64,000 nucleotides of DNA from Acidovorax sp. Leaf191 (GTDB lineage Bacteria; Pseudomonadota; Gammaproteobacteria; Burkholderiales; Burkholderiaceae_C), in the NCBI RefSeq assembly GCF_001424425.1, contig NZ_LMPT01000004.1, forward strand, positions 46,401-110,400, in the 5' to 3' direction. Under the pieces are notes generated by a model. It worked only from the letters and a program-made list of their open reading frames with translations. It had not been told where the DNA came from and searched no databases. Shown piece by piece: positions 62,608 through 64,000 of the stretch; within the stretch, counting starts at the first letter, position 1; each line of letters starts with the position of its first letter. Made by a program: the position numbers and the translations under genes.

Positions 62608-63687
62608 ATGAATCCCCTTGAACACCAAATCCACTACCCCTTGGGCGACGCCCTCCCTGGCGAGGGCTCCGTGATGGAAGTCGCGCCGGGCATTCGCTGG
62701 ATACGGATGGGACTGCCGTTCGCCCTGGACCACATCAACCTGTGGCTTCTGCGGGACCGCCAACCCGACATCCACGGAAACTGGGTCGACGGCTGGACGG
62801 TGGTGGATTGCTGCATCGACAGCGCCACGACGCGCGCGCAGTGGGAGCAGGTCTTTGCGAACTGCCTGGAAGGGCTTCCCGTTTTGCGTGTGATCGTGAC
62901 GCATATGCACCCCGACCACATCGGCCTGGCGCACTGGATCTGCGACCGCTGGCAGGTGCGCCTGTGGATCAGCGCGACAGACTACAACACCGCCAGGATC
63001 GCGGTGTACGACCGGGACGGCTTCGGGGGTGAAGCCAATGCGGATTTCTATGCACTGCACGGCATGCGGGACGAGGAATTCTTGCAGCACGTTCGTGCCC
63101 GCGTGTCTTATTTCCCGACCCTGGTCCCGGCGCTTCCGTCGACGTTTCGCAGGTTGCTGGACGGTGGAACGGTGGACATCGGCGGGAGGGTCTGGCGATG
63201 CATCAGTGGCTATGGCCACGCGCCCGAACACATGGCTCTGTACTGCGAGGAGTTGGGTGTTCTCTTGAGTGGCGACATGGTTTTGCCACGCATTTCAACG
63301 AACGTGAGCGTGCATGCCACCGAGCCGGAGGCGGACTCCCTGCGTTTGTTTCTGACGTCGCTGCGCAGGTATGTGGACCTGCCCGCGGATACCCTGGTGC
63401 TGCCGTCACACGGCAAGCCTTTTACCGGGCTGCACCAACGCATCCAGCAACTGGAAGACCATCATCGGGATCGTCTCCAGGACATCATGGATGCCGTCGG
63501 AGGAGCCGGCTTGTCGGCCGCCGATGCCCTTCCGATCCTGTTCAAGCGGTCGCTGGACGCCCACCAGATGACCTTTGCCATGGGCGAGGCGTTGGCGCAT
63601 TTGCACTATCTGTGGTTCGGCGGGCAGATGGAGCGTCTGCTGGACTCGGACGGCGTGCACCGCTTCAGGATGCGGTCCGTCGGTTGA
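62608..63687 (+). CDS. MBL-fold metallo-hydrolase
   Basis: This 359-residue protein has the metallo-beta-lactamase metal-binding motif THMHPDHIG near residue 98, a further metal His in SGYGHAPEHMALY near residue 204, the bridging Asp in LLSGDMVLP and a C-terminal His in LPSHGKPF near residue 273. The helical tail suggests a glyoxalase II-like or thioesterase-type hydrolase. ATG 62608 follows the LiuR-type palindrome and GTAGCC; no strong SD site is seen. It probably hydrolyses a thioester or lactone from the same pathway. Confidence 0.85.
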   Translation: MNPLEHQIHYPLGDALPGEGSVMEVAPGIRWIRMGLPFALDHINLWLLRDRQPDIHGNWVDGWTVVDCCIDSATTRAQWEQVFANCLEGLPVLRVIVTHMHPDHIGLAHWICDRWQVRLWISATDYNTARIAVYDRDGFGGEANADFYALHGMRDEEFLQHVRARVSYFPTLVPALPSTFRRLLDGGTVDIGGRVWRCISGYGHAPEHMALYCEELGVLLSGDMVLPRISTNVSVHATEPEADSLRLFLTSLRRYVDLPADTLVLPSHGKPFTGLHQRIQQLEDHHRDRLQDIMDAVGGAGLSAADALPILFKRSLDAHQMTFAMGEALAHLHYLWFGGQMERLLDSDGVHRFRMRSVG

Positions 63688-63907
63688 ATCGGCTGTGTAT
63701 TGACCGGCCTAGCGGTTGATCAGAGGACGATGTGGACTTAGTGCTTGGGTTGCTCCGGGCTTGCGGTGGCGCGGAAGCCATAGACCTTGCTCACCTGATC
63801 GTCAGTAGGAGCTCGGCGGGTCGTTCGTCGATCCACCTATTCACCTCTTCACTTATCGACTGATATCGCTTTCCGTGTTTCTATGGTGCAAAGCAAAGCG
63901 GAAAAGC

Positions 63908-63940
63908 AAAAAACCCCAGTCATGACTGACTGGGGTTTTC
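63908..63940 (-). terminator. rrn: intrinsic terminator of the rRNA operon
   Basis: A 12-base stem, AAACCCCAGTCA (63911-63922) and TGACTGGGGTTT (63927-63938), closes a four-base TGAC loop, with A/T runs on both sides. It lies about 10 bases beyond the 5S 3' end on the minus strand. The stretch 63688-63907 before it shows no gene. Confidence 0.92.
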
Positions 63941-63950
63941 TGGGCTGTAA

Positions 63951-64000
63951 GAGCCTGACGATGACCTACTTTCACACGGGAACCCGCACTATCATCGGCG
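63951..64000 (-). rRNA. rrf: 5S rRNA, 3' end (rest outside window)
   Basis: Read on the minus strand the segment gives the 5S 3' part: CGCCGATGATAGTGCGGG, TTCCCGTGTGAAAGTAGG and TCATCGTCAGGCTC. This is the D/E-stem region of betaproteobacterial 5S rRNA. Only about 50 of about 115 bases are inside the window; the rest of the rRNA operon continues to the right. Confidence 0.93.

Noticed and set aside
63688..63907. Possible gene remnant before the rRNA operon end
   Set aside because: Short frames are interrupted by stops in all directions and no recognisable domain is present.

Overview
This window looks like a chromosomal segment of a Comamonadaceae betaproteobacterium, probably Acidovorax or a close relative. 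The case rests on very high GC content, several orphan Bug/TctC-type binding proteins, a double-length UvrA, and two dispersed repeat families that I associate with this family. Assignment is by recognition of protein families and repeats, not by database search. No CRISPR array, tRNA, insertion sequence or prophage was seen. One rRNA operon begins at the right edge, on the minus strand.

Layout. 1-5 kb: cell-surface glycan genes (end of a membrane protein, an ArnE-like small transporter, a GT2 glycosyltransferase, a large GT-C-like membrane protein) and a HAD phosphatase. 5-11 kb: a five-gene sugar ABC operon (binding protein, permease, ATPase, RbsD/FucU mutarotase, ROK regulator) divergent from a PfkB sugar kinase; the two promoters overlap. 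11-18 kb: a NYN-LOTUS RNA-binding protein with a repeat-rich tail, a Bug protein, an Lrp regulator divergent from a CtlX-type hydrolase, a small Cys-cluster protein, a broken sigma-54 regulator and a lipoprotein. 18-24 kb: the tandem double UvrA. 24-29 kb: two paralogous orphan amino-acid-type binding proteins, a small membrane protein and an MHS-type transporter with possible response-regulator sites upstream.

29-62 kb is dominated by leucine/isovalerate catabolism, split into several minus-strand operons. These are mvaB (HMG-CoA lyase); an acyl-CoA ligase - mccB - dinB-like - liuC - DUF4126 - mccA operon; and a thioesterase - ivd - carbonic anhydrase - aceK - thiolase - SDR - acyl-CoA dehydrogenase series. 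A MerR regulator (LiuR) sits at 62.1-62.5 kb, with two matching palindromic operators. Together these take isovaleryl-CoA through 3-methylcrotonyl-CoA, 3-methylglutaconyl-CoA and HMG-CoA to acetoacetate and acetyl-CoA. AceK suggests coupling to the glyoxylate branch. Inserted among them are a LysR-controlled dehydrogenase/BKACE/Bug module, an AraC regulator, a GST, a patatin lipoprotein, a HAD phosphatase, an M50 site-2-type protease with a helical-repeat tail, YchJ, DUF4197 and YetF-like proteins.

The most unusual signal is that two dispersed repeat families seen between genes are also embedded in frame inside proteins: UvrA (both families), the methylcrotonyl-CoA carboxylase beta subunit, and the N-terminus of a DUF1289 protein.
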